Shown: positions 1-9,094 of the stretch, in pieces
Layout of the letters: each line of letters begins with the position of its first letter
Numbering within the stretch: position 1 is the stretch's first letter
Assembly (NCBI GenBank): GCA_019648995.1
Contig: BLXT01000825.1
Coordinates: 1,163,054 to 1,183,670, forward strand
DNA from: Plakobranchus ocellatus
Lineage: Eukaryota; Mollusca; Gastropoda; Plakobranchidae
Direction: 5' to 3'
DNA: 20,617 nucleotides
The notes under the pieces: model-generated
Database searches by the model: none
What the model saw: only the letters and a program-made list of their open reading frames with translations
What the model was told of the DNA's origin: nothing
Made by a program: the position numbers and the translations under genes

Positions 1-71
<71 letters not shown>
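1..71. repeat. (AAT)n microsatellite
   Basis: Perfect AAT trinucleotide repeat running from the window edge for about 24 units, then breaking into AT-rich unique DNA. It probably continues outside the window. Confidence 0.97.
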
Positions 72-75
<4 letters not shown>

Positions 76-959
76 GATAATAAATAGATTAAGAAAATTA
101 AAAAACAATAGTATGAATTTTAAAAAAATTCAAATAAACAAACGATAAGTCTAAACGCTTTTTCTAATTTTTTGCTCTCTCAACCTTTTTCCTTGTTCAT
201 TAATTTTTCCGCTGAATCTTCTCTCCTTTTCGACTTCGGGGCCTTTTTGTTTTGTTTTAACCAAATCGATTTAATATTCAATGTGCTCTCCAGCGTTTTT
301 CCTTCTTTTTGTGTAATTATTAAAATCACGAGGAAGTCCTCATAGCGTAAAATCTCTGTATTCGTCATCGATACGACTGTTCATTTAACACCCTGATAAA
401 AAACATACCCTGAATGTATTTGACTTTCATCCTCCTTACATTTCTCTCTGCATTTGGACCAGTTCTTTCCTCAACACTTTAACCCAATTTTTTCCAACCC
501 TTCGTCAACAGGGATAATTTCAATGCACATCTCGGAGTTCTTGATTTATTGTGAGGGGAAGAAAGCATTTTCAGTTTCATACCATAATTTTCTGAAAAAA
601 AATAGGGTGCTAAATTAACATCTCTTACAAAGCTAATGTTTTTAGCTGTAAGCTCGACGAATATCGAGCATTTTTACTGGTATTTCTAGCGCTGGATTTC
701 CATTATTTCTTTCTATATATTTTATTTCTCTAGTTTTCTGCCAACACACATGTATTTTTTCCCCATCGTTGTGTTAAATCTTTGCCGTTAGTCTTAATTT
801 TACGAGGCTTCTCCCAAAACCAATGCGAAACATAGAAAGTTTTATTTCGATTAGACTCAAATTTACTCACAATATGCACCAATCTCTTGTCTAATTTTCT
901 ATGTAGACCTGATAGTGTTTGCGCATTTCGGCCAACGTAGGGTAATATAATAATTATAA
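72..959. other. AT-rich stretch, no gene seen
   Basis: No recognisable exon, transposase or RNA gene. A 62-codon minus-strand open frame at 180-368 is lysine/glutamate-rich and matches nothing I know. The edge near 900-960 may hold the far C-terminal remnant of the adjacent mariner copy. Confidence 0.4.
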
Positions 960-1690
960 GCCTTGTCTGAAAACATTGACGCCAAGCATCGCAAACCAGT
1001 TTTTCATTTATTTTCCCTAACTAAGCCAACTTCTTGCCTCCTAGATAGCTCTTCAGAGAAGTGATAGTCTGAAGATACAAGACTATGAGCTAGGTGAAGC
1101 AGTACTTGCCATCCATGGTCATTCCTACAATATGGGGTGTTGCTTTGTCATATTGACGTGTCACACTTTTTCTCAGAACTCCTAGTCGTTACATCGCACT
1201 GCAAGCCTTATCGACCGAATGTTTCGCAGTAACAGAAATAATTGATTGACTGTCCAGGAGGTAAAAGAATACCTTTTGTGTCCCAAAACACATTAGCCAT
1301 GACCTTGGTAGCTGAATGTTGCACTTTGAAGCCCTTTGCTACTGGGGACGATGGGTGTTTCCAAGTCATGGAGTCGCTCTTAGTCTCAGGTCCCTTAAGA
1401 TGCACCCACGTTTCATCAACCGTGATCAACGCTTCGAGAAAGTTATTTTCATAAACCCGAAAGTCAGTATGAGGTTTAGGCAATGCTTTTGGTACCGCTT
1501 GTCAATCAATAGCTATTCTGTACTGATCCAGAAGTTTCGAGTATATTGGTGTTTTGAGTCTTGTGTGCTACAGTAAGTTGCTTTGGAACTCAAGCACCGA
1601 GACAAAGACTCCTATGACCCTGTTTTAGACAGCTGATTTCGGAGAATGTAAAAGTGCATTGTCAATGACGGTAGTTATGTTGAGTAGAGC
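960..1690 (-). pseudogene. Decayed mariner-family transposase
   Basis: Minus-strand remnant of a mariner (Tc1/mariner superfamily, D34D type) transposase, the DDE nuclease that cuts and inserts the element at TA sites. In the clean segment (1208-1483) the first catalytic Asp lies in ITVDETWVHLKGPETKSDSM, followed by FKVQHSATKVMANVFWDTKG and the typical LLPPGQSINY. Upstream in the element (about 1590-1620) degraded sequence aligns with the VPRQLT linker of the second mariner in this window. Downstream (1030-1130) come degraded HSLVSSDYHF, which is the third-Asp region, and RWPKC, the C-terminal signature. The second-Asp region reads QSNTPYC where the family has QDNAPxH, so that Asp is lost. 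Several frameshifts are needed to follow it. I could not locate terminal repeats. It is an old, dead copy related to the element at 5268-6180. Confidence 0.8.
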
Positions 1691-1919
1691 ATAGGATGAA
1701 AGTAATTTAAGCCAAGATTCATTGTTCTAGTCCATTTAGTTCATCTATATTATAAAAAGCTTAACGACATCTAGGCTTGACGATTGTGCCCTATCTATTC
1801 CTGAACCGCTCTATGCAAAGTCTTAATTTTTTGTGGACCCTAATCTGCCTATGTTAGTGTCGCATATAGTAAATAAAAACCAAGGAATACTTACTTCAAC
1901 AAACTTATTTTCGGCAATC

Positions 1920-1978
1920 ACACACACATACACACACATGCGCGCGCGCGCGCACACACACACACACACACATACACA
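1920..1978. repeat. (CA)n/(CG)n alternating purine-pyrimidine tract
   Basis: CACACA runs with TA interruptions flank a central run of about 7 CG steps. Almost every step alternates pyrimidine and purine, the pattern that can adopt Z-DNA. It is a simple repeat with no sign of a gene. Confidence 0.9.
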
Positions 1979-2400
1979 AATCCAAACCTGGAACAGAAAG
2001 ACATAATAAAACTATAATACATGATTTGAAGCCGCGGGTATGACAAAGAAATTTAAAGCAACATCAAACTATCATTAAAAAAAAAAAAGTAATAATTCAC
2101 CTATTTCAAATAAAGCAGGTAAAGAAACTGACATTCTTTCATCAAATAGATTATGATTTTGAGAGGAAAAAAATTATTTGGCGTACGCTAGAGAACGAAA
2201 GCGAAACATGGAAACCACGAAAGTGATGCTCTAACGGCTCTAATGCTCTCTCCGCACTGCAATCCAATACATTCAAATTCGAACGTGCATCCAAATCTAA
2301 CATCCTCAAATTTTTAGATAATATCTTGACTCTTAGATACAATTCACAAGCTTGCTGTATTTTGTGGGATTCTGAATTAAGGTTTCAAATAGTAATTTTT
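1979..2400. other. Unassigned stretch
   Basis: Slightly less AT-rich segment with a 63-codon minus-strand frame (2151-2342). No family resemblance, no good splice sites and no codon-level evidence that I can see, so I do not call a gene. Confidence 0.3.
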
Positions 2401-2404
2401 AGCG

Positions 2405-3050
2405 ATATAGATTCTAGATCTTGGGAATCTATAGATTTAGATCTATATCTAGATCTAGGCCTGCGCTAAGCCTAGCATTAAAAAAAATCTATGAGTTTGG
2501 TTACATCGAATCGAGATTGGGTAGGCCTAGATGGAAATTGAGCCCAGCCTAAAGCCTAAATTTAGATCTAGGTTCTAGATTAGATCTTTAGAGACTGTTT
2601 CATCGGAATCGTAGATCAACATCCAAGTTTGATCTTAAATCTAGAATCCAGCTATTTTATTGAAAACTAGAGTCTAGATGTAGATCCAGATCCTGATAGG
2701 CCGACCTAGAGTCAAGATGTAGATCCAGATCCTGATAGGCCGACCTAGAGTCTAGATGTAGATCCAGATCCTGATAGGCCGACCTAGAGTCTAGATGTAG
2801 ATCCAGATCCTGATAGGCCTAGATCTAGATTTACGTTTATTAGGATCCATACGCCTAAATTTGGCAAGTCTTTCCCAAAATTTCGTCACAGGATTCTGAT
2901 TATGGGATGATTCTATATCGCCCAATACCGAAATTTAGAGAAGGCCCTATCTTGAAATTGTTGATTCACGTTGAGATTATGATTGCAAACCAGGTAGCAC
3001 AATTAAAATACTAGCCTAGATATTTATTTAGATCTAGAATTGAGTATCAT
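2405..3050. repeat. TAGATCTA / TAGGCCTA-rich low-complexity region
   Basis: Dozens of overlapping TAGATC, CTAGAT and TAGGCCTA words, many of them palindromic, around and including the 39-bp tandem array at 2667-2819. Such words recur in several marine invertebrate genomes. I see no coding potential. Confidence 0.7.
2667..2819. repeat. 39-bp tandem repeat, 3.9 copies
   Basis: Copies start at 2667, 2706, 2745 and 2784. Each begins CTAGAGTC and ends GATAGGCCGAC. Copies are near-identical: the second has AAG for TAG after GTC, and the last changes to GATAGGCC followed by TAGATC. It is a minisatellite that grew out of the surrounding TAGATC/TAGGCC-rich DNA, and its high identity implies recent expansion. 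Confidence 0.95.
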
Positions 3051-4440
3051 GATAGCTAGAGTTTATTTCAAACTTTGCGCTCCATTATTGCTACAATGGG
3101 GAAAATTTTTACTTAGGCCTTACTTTAATTATCATGGTGATTTTTTATAATAACATTTAAATTTTGAATTGCAGTGAATTACTATAAAAGCTAGGATCTT
3201 GAAATTCTCTCCGAGTCAAGATGTCAACTTCCAGACTTCAGGATCCTGCTCAGACAAGGATAAATTGAATTGAGGTTGCGTCACATAACAGTAACTTCAG
3301 TTGGTTTACTTTTGCTCTGAGTGAAGGACATCACATCTCGACTTCATAGGGAATGAATACTATATGAATCATGGCAGCTGCTAGATGAATTTTAATTGGT
3401 TATTGCAGGCCCCAAGCCCTTCAAAATGATAGAATACAAGTTGCTCCATTTATAGCTGACATGAAATAATCCTCAGATAAAAATTAAACCTTATTAAGGC
3501 TGCGTTATGCAAAGCACCTTTGTTTGGTTTATGTTTTTGTTCTGGGATTTTCACTTCATTTGCGAAAGAATGTCAGTTTTTTTTGTCTGGCTACAAAAGC
3601 AGTGATCATTCAATCTCAATCAAAAAATATACTGGAATAAGGCTACATTTCAGGTGGCGAATTCTTTGGTTCCCATTTTAGTTCATGAATTTTTCACTTT
3701 TTTTTTCAAGCATTCCTTGCATTTTGCTTACCGCATGTATACCTAAGTTAAGTAGATTATGATCCTCTTCAGGGTTAGAGAGATCTGCTTACAATCGTAA
3801 TGTTGTAAGACATTCCCCAGCATACAGTTTAAGGCAAACCTCGATTTATATGCTGAAAAATATAGTTTTTTAAAAACCTGTAAGTTTTTCTTGGTTTTTA
3901 TTTACTTAATGCGACACTAAGGTAGGTAAATTATGTTCAGGAAAATGTCTTTTCCTCTCCCGTTCATTTGAACGGGCAAACATGCTTGTTAGTTATAAAG
4001 AATGGAAACTTGCTTCTGGAGTGGACCTCTAAGTAGTGTTTAATGGTTATCTTTGAAATTTCAAGCCCTTAGTACTTTCTTCGTTATATACACAGATTAA
4101 GCCTATAAATGACTAAAAACAAACATTGACTAAATTAGCGTTGATTTTTCACTACTCATACAATCCCCCCTCCCCCCACCTACCCCTAGTCATGTATGTA
4201 TTACCTGTATATTCACTGCATTCACGTGCTAGAACTATTAGACAGATATTCAAAATGCAACCGTCAGAGTGATTTCAGTCTAGGCCTGTGGTGGATGTGT
4301 ATTTATTTAACTCTACAGCCGAATACAATTATTTTTTTTAAAGTAGCCTTTATTCAAAATTGAAATTGCCGTGTTTTATAAATGTACCTCTGCAATTGCT
4401 TTCAGTTGAAGAAATAATGCTAAAAATAACATATTGCTAA
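3051..4440. other. Non-coding stretch upstream of the first supported exon
   Basis: AT-rich DNA, probably an intron of the SH3BP2-like gene or its upstream flank. I found no exon with good splice sites, no transposase and no RNA gene. A short C-rich tract lies at about 4165-4188. Confidence 0.4.
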
Positions 4441-4479
4441 TGTGATCTGTTATGCGAGGATTTCCATCTATTGCTCAAG

Positions 4480-4644
4480 GCAACTGCAAGACCCCAGCTG
4501 CCATCGGCAGTCCCAAATAAGGCCGAGCTGGCTCAAACAAAGTGGATTCACACCGTGCGGCATCTTTTATCAAAGATTAAGAATCGTCATAGGGAGCTAC
4601 AAGATGAGGAAAAAAATAGCAAGATTAGTAAGATCAATACAGTC
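4480..4644 (+). CDS. SH3BP2: SH3BP2-like adaptor, exon with PH-domain C-terminal helix (partial gene)
   Basis: A 55-codon exon ending at a strong donor (GTC|GTAAGT, phase 0). It encodes a basic, amphipathic stretch centred on KAELAQTKWIHTVRHLLSK, followed by a charged linker NRHRELQDEEKNSK. A tryptophan inside an alpha helix preceded by a beta-strand-like DFHLLLKA fits the last strand and C-terminal helix of a PH domain, which binds phosphoinositides and recruits the adaptor to membranes. In vertebrate SH3BP2 the equivalent segment is the SASSEEERKSWMALLRRE helix. The start is uncertain: AAG|GCA at 4479/4480 gives phase 0, but the frame is open back to 4441, so the exon may begin up to about 39 bases earlier and include DFHLLL. 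A branch-like CTAAT sits at 4437. The next exon in phase is at 6511. Assignment of the whole gene to SH3BP2 is inference from domain order. Confidence 0.55.
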
Positions 4645-5267
4645 GTAAGTGAGGTGAGGTTTTTCTACCTATCAGAGTTTTTTTGGCGCTCACTTGAGCA
4701 CGACTAAAGCAATCTTTATATGAATTGGACCTTTTAATCAGTCTCCCATTAATGCCTCTCACATGGGTTAATTTGTCCTGGTTGTTTTGGCCATATTCAT
4801 TGCACACTCTGTGTCACGATGACAAGGAAAATCAATTTCACATGATTATTTCTTTTTAAAAGCGTAAAGTTGTCCTCAAAACGTCCGTATGAGTTTCGGG
4901 AATTGATACTTTAGGACGTTAATGCATTTTCCCCTTCAACATCAACAATGTCATAAGTCAGGTTTGAGGCTATTCTCATTTGCATAAATTTTTTAATTTA
5001 AAAAACCATTTTCAAGGACTGTTTTAAAAGATGTCTGAATTTATGTTAATATTTGTCTGATTTCATTTGTTTCGATTATTTTTTTTTGGCAACATACATG
5101 TATTTGGCGATAATGATACATTTTTTTCTATTTTAAAAGGCCCTAGACTTTTAAGCTACATGACCTTAACCTTTGCCTTATTTGATTTTGCTTTGTCTTG
5201 CGCCGAAATATGAATAATTTGGAAAGAGCACTCGTTTGAATCATAAAATTTCATGCAAAATATTTTA
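4645..5267. other. Intron after the PH exon
   Basis: AT-rich intronic sequence between the donor at 4645 and the fold-back mariner. No further exon, and no clear match to the FY exon at 14041 or its flanks. Confidence 0.5.
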
Positions 5268-6180
5268 CGAGGGTAGGCTGATAATTAAGTTCCGTTTGCT
5301 AATAACTCAGTCGATTTTCGTCACATCGACCTAAAATTTCATACATATACTCTCGAACCATTTTTTTAGGCTTAACTAGAACAAGAAGTTTGTGTGACGT
5401 CATATGTACACATAATGCAGTGACGCGCAACACGTGATGGGGTAGCCATGTTTATGAGACAATGGCGATGTCCAATGACCTTCTCATCAAACAGCGCTCT
5501 TTTAACGAGTTTTTGGCAGCTGAGGGATGTTCTGCTGCAAATATTCATGCAAGAATGAAGACAGTTTATGGTGAAATGTGCATTTCAGACTGTGCAGTTC
5601 GCAAATGGGTGACAATTTTTAAAGGGAAGACCCCAGAGAGACAATTCTGTGTGATCGAAAGCGTTCGGATAGGCCCCTTTCCGCATCGGTCACGGCTCAT
5701 CGAGAGAAAGTTGACTGCATAATTAGAGCAAATCGAAGGGTCGAACAAAAGGAAATTGCCAATGCAGTAGGCATTTCGAAAGAACGAGTGCACCATATCG
5801 TCACAACTGTACTGGGTTACCGAAAAGTCTCTGCCGGTTGGGTCCCAAGACAGCTCACTGTAGTCAACTCTTAGAGCTTTCAACTGTCTTCATTCTTGCA
5901 TTAATATTTGCAGCAGAACATCCCTCAGCTGCCAAAAACTCGATAACAGAGCGCTGTTTGATGAGAAGGTCATTGGACGTCGCCATTGTCTCATAAACAT
6001 GGCTTCCCCATCACGTGTTGCGCGTCACTGCGTTATGAGTACAAATGACGTCACACAAACTTGTTGTTCTAGTTAAGCCTAAAAAAATGGTTCGAGAGTA
6101 TATGTATGAAATTTTAGATCGATGTGACGAAAATCAACTGAGTTATTAGCAAACGGAACTTAATTATCAGCCTGCCCTCG
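5268..6180 (+). mobile_element. Fold-back mariner element (299-bp inverted arms)
   Basis: A 913-bp element flanked by TA at 5266-5267 and 6181-6182, as expected for Tc1/mariner insertion. Its left 299 bp (5268-5566) and right 299 bp (5882-6180) are inverted copies, starting CGAGGGTAGGCTGATAATTA and CGAGGGCAGGCTGATAATTA; I count about 13 mismatches (roughly 96% identity). The arms include not only a terminal repeat but also the first 100 or so bases of the transposase gene, so the right end is an inverted duplicate of the left end that replaced the catalytic half. The 315-bp loop continues the N-terminal transposase part. The element is non-autonomous. It lies in the intron between the PH exon and the first PPTPRKP exon. 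Confidence 0.93.
5462..5874 (+). pseudogene. Mariner transposase, N-terminal DNA-binding half only
   Basis: The ATG at 5462 starts a frame with the first mariner helix-turn-helix (SFNEFLAAEGCSAANIHARM, then CISDCAVRKWVTIF). After a frame change near 5645 it continues as RKRSDRPLSASVTAHREKVD, IIRANRRVEQKEIANAVGIS, KERVHHIVTTVLGYRKVSA and GWVPRQLT, which is the second helix-turn-helix and the WVPRxLT linker of mariner transposases. It stops at 5872-5874 just after the linker. The whole DDE/D catalytic domain is absent, having been replaced by the inverted right arm, so no transposase activity is possible. It may bind its own ends, but the frame break argues against an active protein. It is related to the decayed copy at 960-1690, which shares the VPRQLTV segment. 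Confidence 0.85.
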
Positions 6181-6510
6181 TAATTACACCGGATTTACGT
6201 CTCTGCAGTAAAATGGTAGAATTTATGTATTACATCGTCGTTGCCTTGAAAAGATAGTTTCGGTAAAACATTGTTGATGCATTTAGCGATTAATGGTCAA
6301 CAGATTTTAACACAGTGATAATTTATGGGCCTTACAACTCTATCCAAAGATTATTAGTATCATCTTGGAAGGAGAAGGGGTATTGTTTTTTAATTGTTAT
6401 AGTATAGAATCATATGTCACATACTTCAGTACCCCAGTCAACAATTCCTTCCTTTGAACATGCTGTAACCTAACATAAGCAAGAAAACTAATTCTAATCA
6501 TGAACTATAG

Positions 6511-6591
6511 GACAGCAGTCATGCATATGAAGAGGTGAACTTTGACTCCAACATTCGTCCACCAACGCCCCGGAAACCTCAGGAAAATAAG
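6511..6591 (+). CDS. SH3BP2: SH3BP2-like adaptor, YEE-PPTPRKP module exon, copy 1
   Basis: An 81-nt (27-codon) phase 0-0 exon between TATAG|GACAGC and AATAAG|GTACGC. It encodes an acidic part with YEEV (a candidate phosphotyrosine site for SH2 domains) followed by RPPTPRKP, which fits the class II SH3 ligand pattern PxxPxK. Vertebrate SH3BP2 has a PVPTPRKP motif in its SH3-binding region, the basis for the assignment. The exon is symmetric, so it can be added or skipped without changing frame. Two near-homologous exons lie downstream (14711, 17051). Conservation is concentrated in YEE and RPPTPRKP, while the first six codons differ in every copy. The reading frame stays open past the donor to a stop at 6826-6828. 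Confidence 0.7.
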
Positions 6592-7130
6592 GTACGCCGT
6601 TTCAACTCTGCACCTTGCCAGTCTGTTTCTCACTCTGTCGCAGCGATTTTAATCTTCAAACTGCATTCCATTTTTTTAATAATACACAAAGTCGCATTCC
6701 CATTCATCTACAGCGTTTTTCTGATTCAGAAAATTTTTGTTTCCTTTATAGCACTTGAAGGATGTTTAGCTCATGCAAAAATATCTCTAAGCCTTTTGAA
6801 CGTCTTGCGTTTGCAAGAAGAGGTGTAATCGACTTGTTGCACATTAAATAAATTTTCGTTCACATAGCATGCAGGCATAGCTACATTGAAGAAAGATTTT
6901 TTTCGACATTTGAGGCATTGTTTCATCTTTTAATTCATGCTTTATGCCAGAATCTTTTGTCAGCTTTTTTATGTTTTGGTCAAGCACCTATTTATCTAAG
7001 TATTTTTGGGTTATTTTGCAGCCCTTTCTTCATAATTTTAAGTTTATTGGAAGGTTCCATCTTTATAAGTTCCTGAGATATGGCCACGTCTGTGCGATGG
7101 AGTAGCAAAACATGAAAGGGAGAAAAAGGC
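6592..7130 (+). other. Conserved intron start after module copy 1, open read-through frame
   Basis: Intronic by its donor GTACGC, but the frame stays open for 79 codons beyond the exon (stop at 6826-6828), and the first 80 or so bases resemble the same interval in copies 2 and 3. An intron-retained transcript would add a hydrophobic tail after RPPTPRKPQENK. Nothing else is seen before the Merlin element. Confidence 0.4.
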
Positions 7131-8845
7131 GGCAATGGTTTACATTCACGTTTTATATTATACTTTCAGTATCGATCTTTTTTTTCGTTACTCGGTTGTA
7201 TCATATCGAGTCGCTGCCGCGTATCGTATTATTCAGTTACCCGCGATGTTTTATTAAAATTACAGCTGTTCTCTTTCAATTTAGGATTTGATTCATTTCG
7301 TTCTTATCTGCTTTTAATAATGGTGAGCGTTACGTGATTGCATGGTGTATGTTGAATTATATTTTGGCATGCGGGAGGAGGAGGGGAGATGAGTTGTGAA
7401 TGGGATTGGGATTGAGGAGAAAAAAAGAAATGTAGGGATTAAGAAAAAAAATAATACCAATAGCAATGATAACGTTTCAACTTACCTTTAAAACTGATAA
7501 TAGAAGGATATCCAATACAACATGTTTTCAAATGTGTTAGTCTTGTGTTGTTTCCTCCACATGAAATTTCTTAATGTAGGTCAAAAACAGATCATCAGAG
7601 CTGCCGTGCATGGCGCGGAATTTCGATTTAGCACCCAACAACCTTCAATTTGGTTTATGTGGACGGTATTATAGATGTGGAGCGAATGGTTCACTGAATC
7701 ATGGTTGAGAAGGGCGTTATATGCCGCCCACTGGTCAGTTATGATTCTCGTCCCAGGCAAGAAGCAAAGTGCGGGCAGATCTGTCATCAACCGTTATTAG
7801 GCAGCGGTTGACTGTTTCTCTTTCCACCTTTCCCAACACCCATTGTCCTTCTCTGAATCTTCCTGTGTTTTATTTCCGGTGCATAAACTTGCTCTTATCT
7901 ATTTCAACGGTTCTATTCCTTTCCTTTAATTGCACAAGGTGTTCAATTACATACTGTGCACAGATGTCTCTAATATAGGTCTGCCAATCAATAACAGGTT
8001 TTTTGCTGACACCTGTTTCATCTATCACGTGCATTTGTCTGAGGTCCCTATACCTCCAATACACAGAATTCCAAAATTTGCATCAGTTGCAAATGGGATT
8101 CTTCGAAAAAAGAGTTGATCCTAATACTTCTTTATCTCTGGCATCCAGGACATCTCCAGACTTAGCCATCAATATAACCTCGCCTATCGAAGACATAATT
8201 GTCTATGTTATGTCTAAGTTTGGTGTATCTACAGGTGGAAGAAGTGGAGGTACAATAAACGTTGGTGCTGATGGTGTACCTCGTCTTGGTGGTTCCCCCT
8301 AGAATAAAATCCTAGTATTTGTGTAAAATTGAAGTATAGCAAAAAACCGCGATCAGTTATATAATAACTAGATATAGGGCTATGCAATCGTGTGAGAAAA
8401 TATATATAGGCTTAGGTCTATACAAATTAATTGTGTCATGATCATTTTTAAGGGGTGGCAAAGAGGATGGGCAAGAGAATTTTGAAGAAAAAGATGGGAA
8501 CATTGAGTAAATATTAGGATCAGATAAGGTTCTGTACATCACCCTCTAATTGCGGGCGAGTCCAAGTGTCAGAAGTGCCACGCGTGTCAAAACCAGTGAA
8601 AAGACAATGCGTACACAAATGCATAAACTCACTCTCTCACACAATGCAAAAAAAAAAAAAAAAAAAAATCCCCCACAATATCAACAAAGTTTTATACCGT
8701 CTTTATTATAATAAACAATTTTGACGACAGATGCCGAATAAAAAATATCGCCATTAGAGCCTACCGAGTGCATCGTTCGAAAACCGATATAGAAAAAGAC
8801 TGATACCGAATACATGAATATAGAACGTGAAACTAAACCATCGCC
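7131..8845 (-). mobile_element. Merlin (IS1016/ISXO2-type) DNA transposon with TIRs and 8-bp TSD
   Basis: A 1,715-bp element bounded by inverted repeats. The left end reads GGCAATGGTTTACATTCACG, and the right end reads GGCGATGGTTTAGTTTCACG on the minus strand; they match at about 25 of the first 29 bases, and similarity fades over the next 40. The flanking 8-mers AAAAAGGC (7123-7130) and AAAAGGGC (8846-8853) are the target-site duplication, and 8-9 bp is the length known for Merlin. The homologous place in U2 (about 15255-15270) is an empty site reading GAGAAAAAAGGCTTTTCC. It contains a decayed minus-strand ISXO2-type transposase and a 24-A run at 8646-8669. It ends only 33 bases before the Tc1-like element. 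Confidence 0.88.
7537..8250 (-). pseudogene. Merlin ISXO2-like DDE transposase, inactivated
   Basis: Reading the minus strand from about 8250: a degraded zinc-ribbon remnant (VWRCPGCQ), SFFEESHLQLMQILEF, then a clean segment VSKKPVIDWQTYIRDICAQY. The catalytic region follows with VEIDKSKF (first Asp; the family usually has EIDES), GQWVLGKVERETVNRC, LPGTRIITDQWAAYNALL (second Asp), VNHS and INQIEGCWV (catalytic Glu). After a frame change it ends with KSKFRAMHGSSDDLF and a stop at 7537-7539. All three D/D/E residues can be seen. Breaks: a stop after FMHRK (7870-7872), a stop in the N-terminal part, and at least two frame changes. This transposase family is shared by bacterial IS1595/IS1016 elements and eukaryotic Merlin. 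It would have bound the TIRs listed for the element. Confidence 0.85.
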
Positions 8846-8891
8846 AAAAGGGCTTCTCGCTCTATCACAGCCATTCTATAGTTTTTTCGGG

Positions 8892-9094
8892 TCAAATGTG
8901 AACGTTGCAGTTTCAAATTTGACATAGCAAGCTCAAATGTAACGTAAAAACAATTGTGTGACATAGCAAAATCAAATATGACAGCGATTTTTCCGCACCA
9001 ACAATGTGCAACAAAAGTTCAAATGTGAACTTAGCAGCATCAAATAGAACACATATCTCAAGTCAAATGTGACGTAGAAAGCACAAATGTGACG
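8892..9094 (+). repeat. Left subterminal array of TCAAATGTGACG-like repeats
   Basis: About ten degenerate copies. Clear ones start at 8892, 8913, 8933, 8972, 9019, 9040, 9063 and 9083; weak ones are near 8951 and 8999. Spacing is mostly 20-23 bp, about two helical turns, so the motifs face the same side of the DNA. Several are followed by a TAGCA-like word (GACATAGCA twice, AACTTAGCA). The pattern suggests multiple transposase-binding sites. The last copy contains the ATG at 9089. Confidence 0.85.

Noticed and set aside
180-368. 62-codon minus-strand ORF rich in Lys and Glu
   Set aside because: No family match, no splice sites or start context, and in AT-rich DNA a frame of this length is expected by chance.
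2151-2342. 63-codon minus-strand ORF in a slightly GC-richer segment
   Set aside because: No recognisable domain and no supporting splice signals. The opposite strand is equally open over part of it.
8892-9094. Regularly spaced short repeats resembling a CRISPR array
   Set aside because: Repeats are degenerate, spaced by only about 8 bases, mirrored at the other end of a transposon and located in animal DNA.
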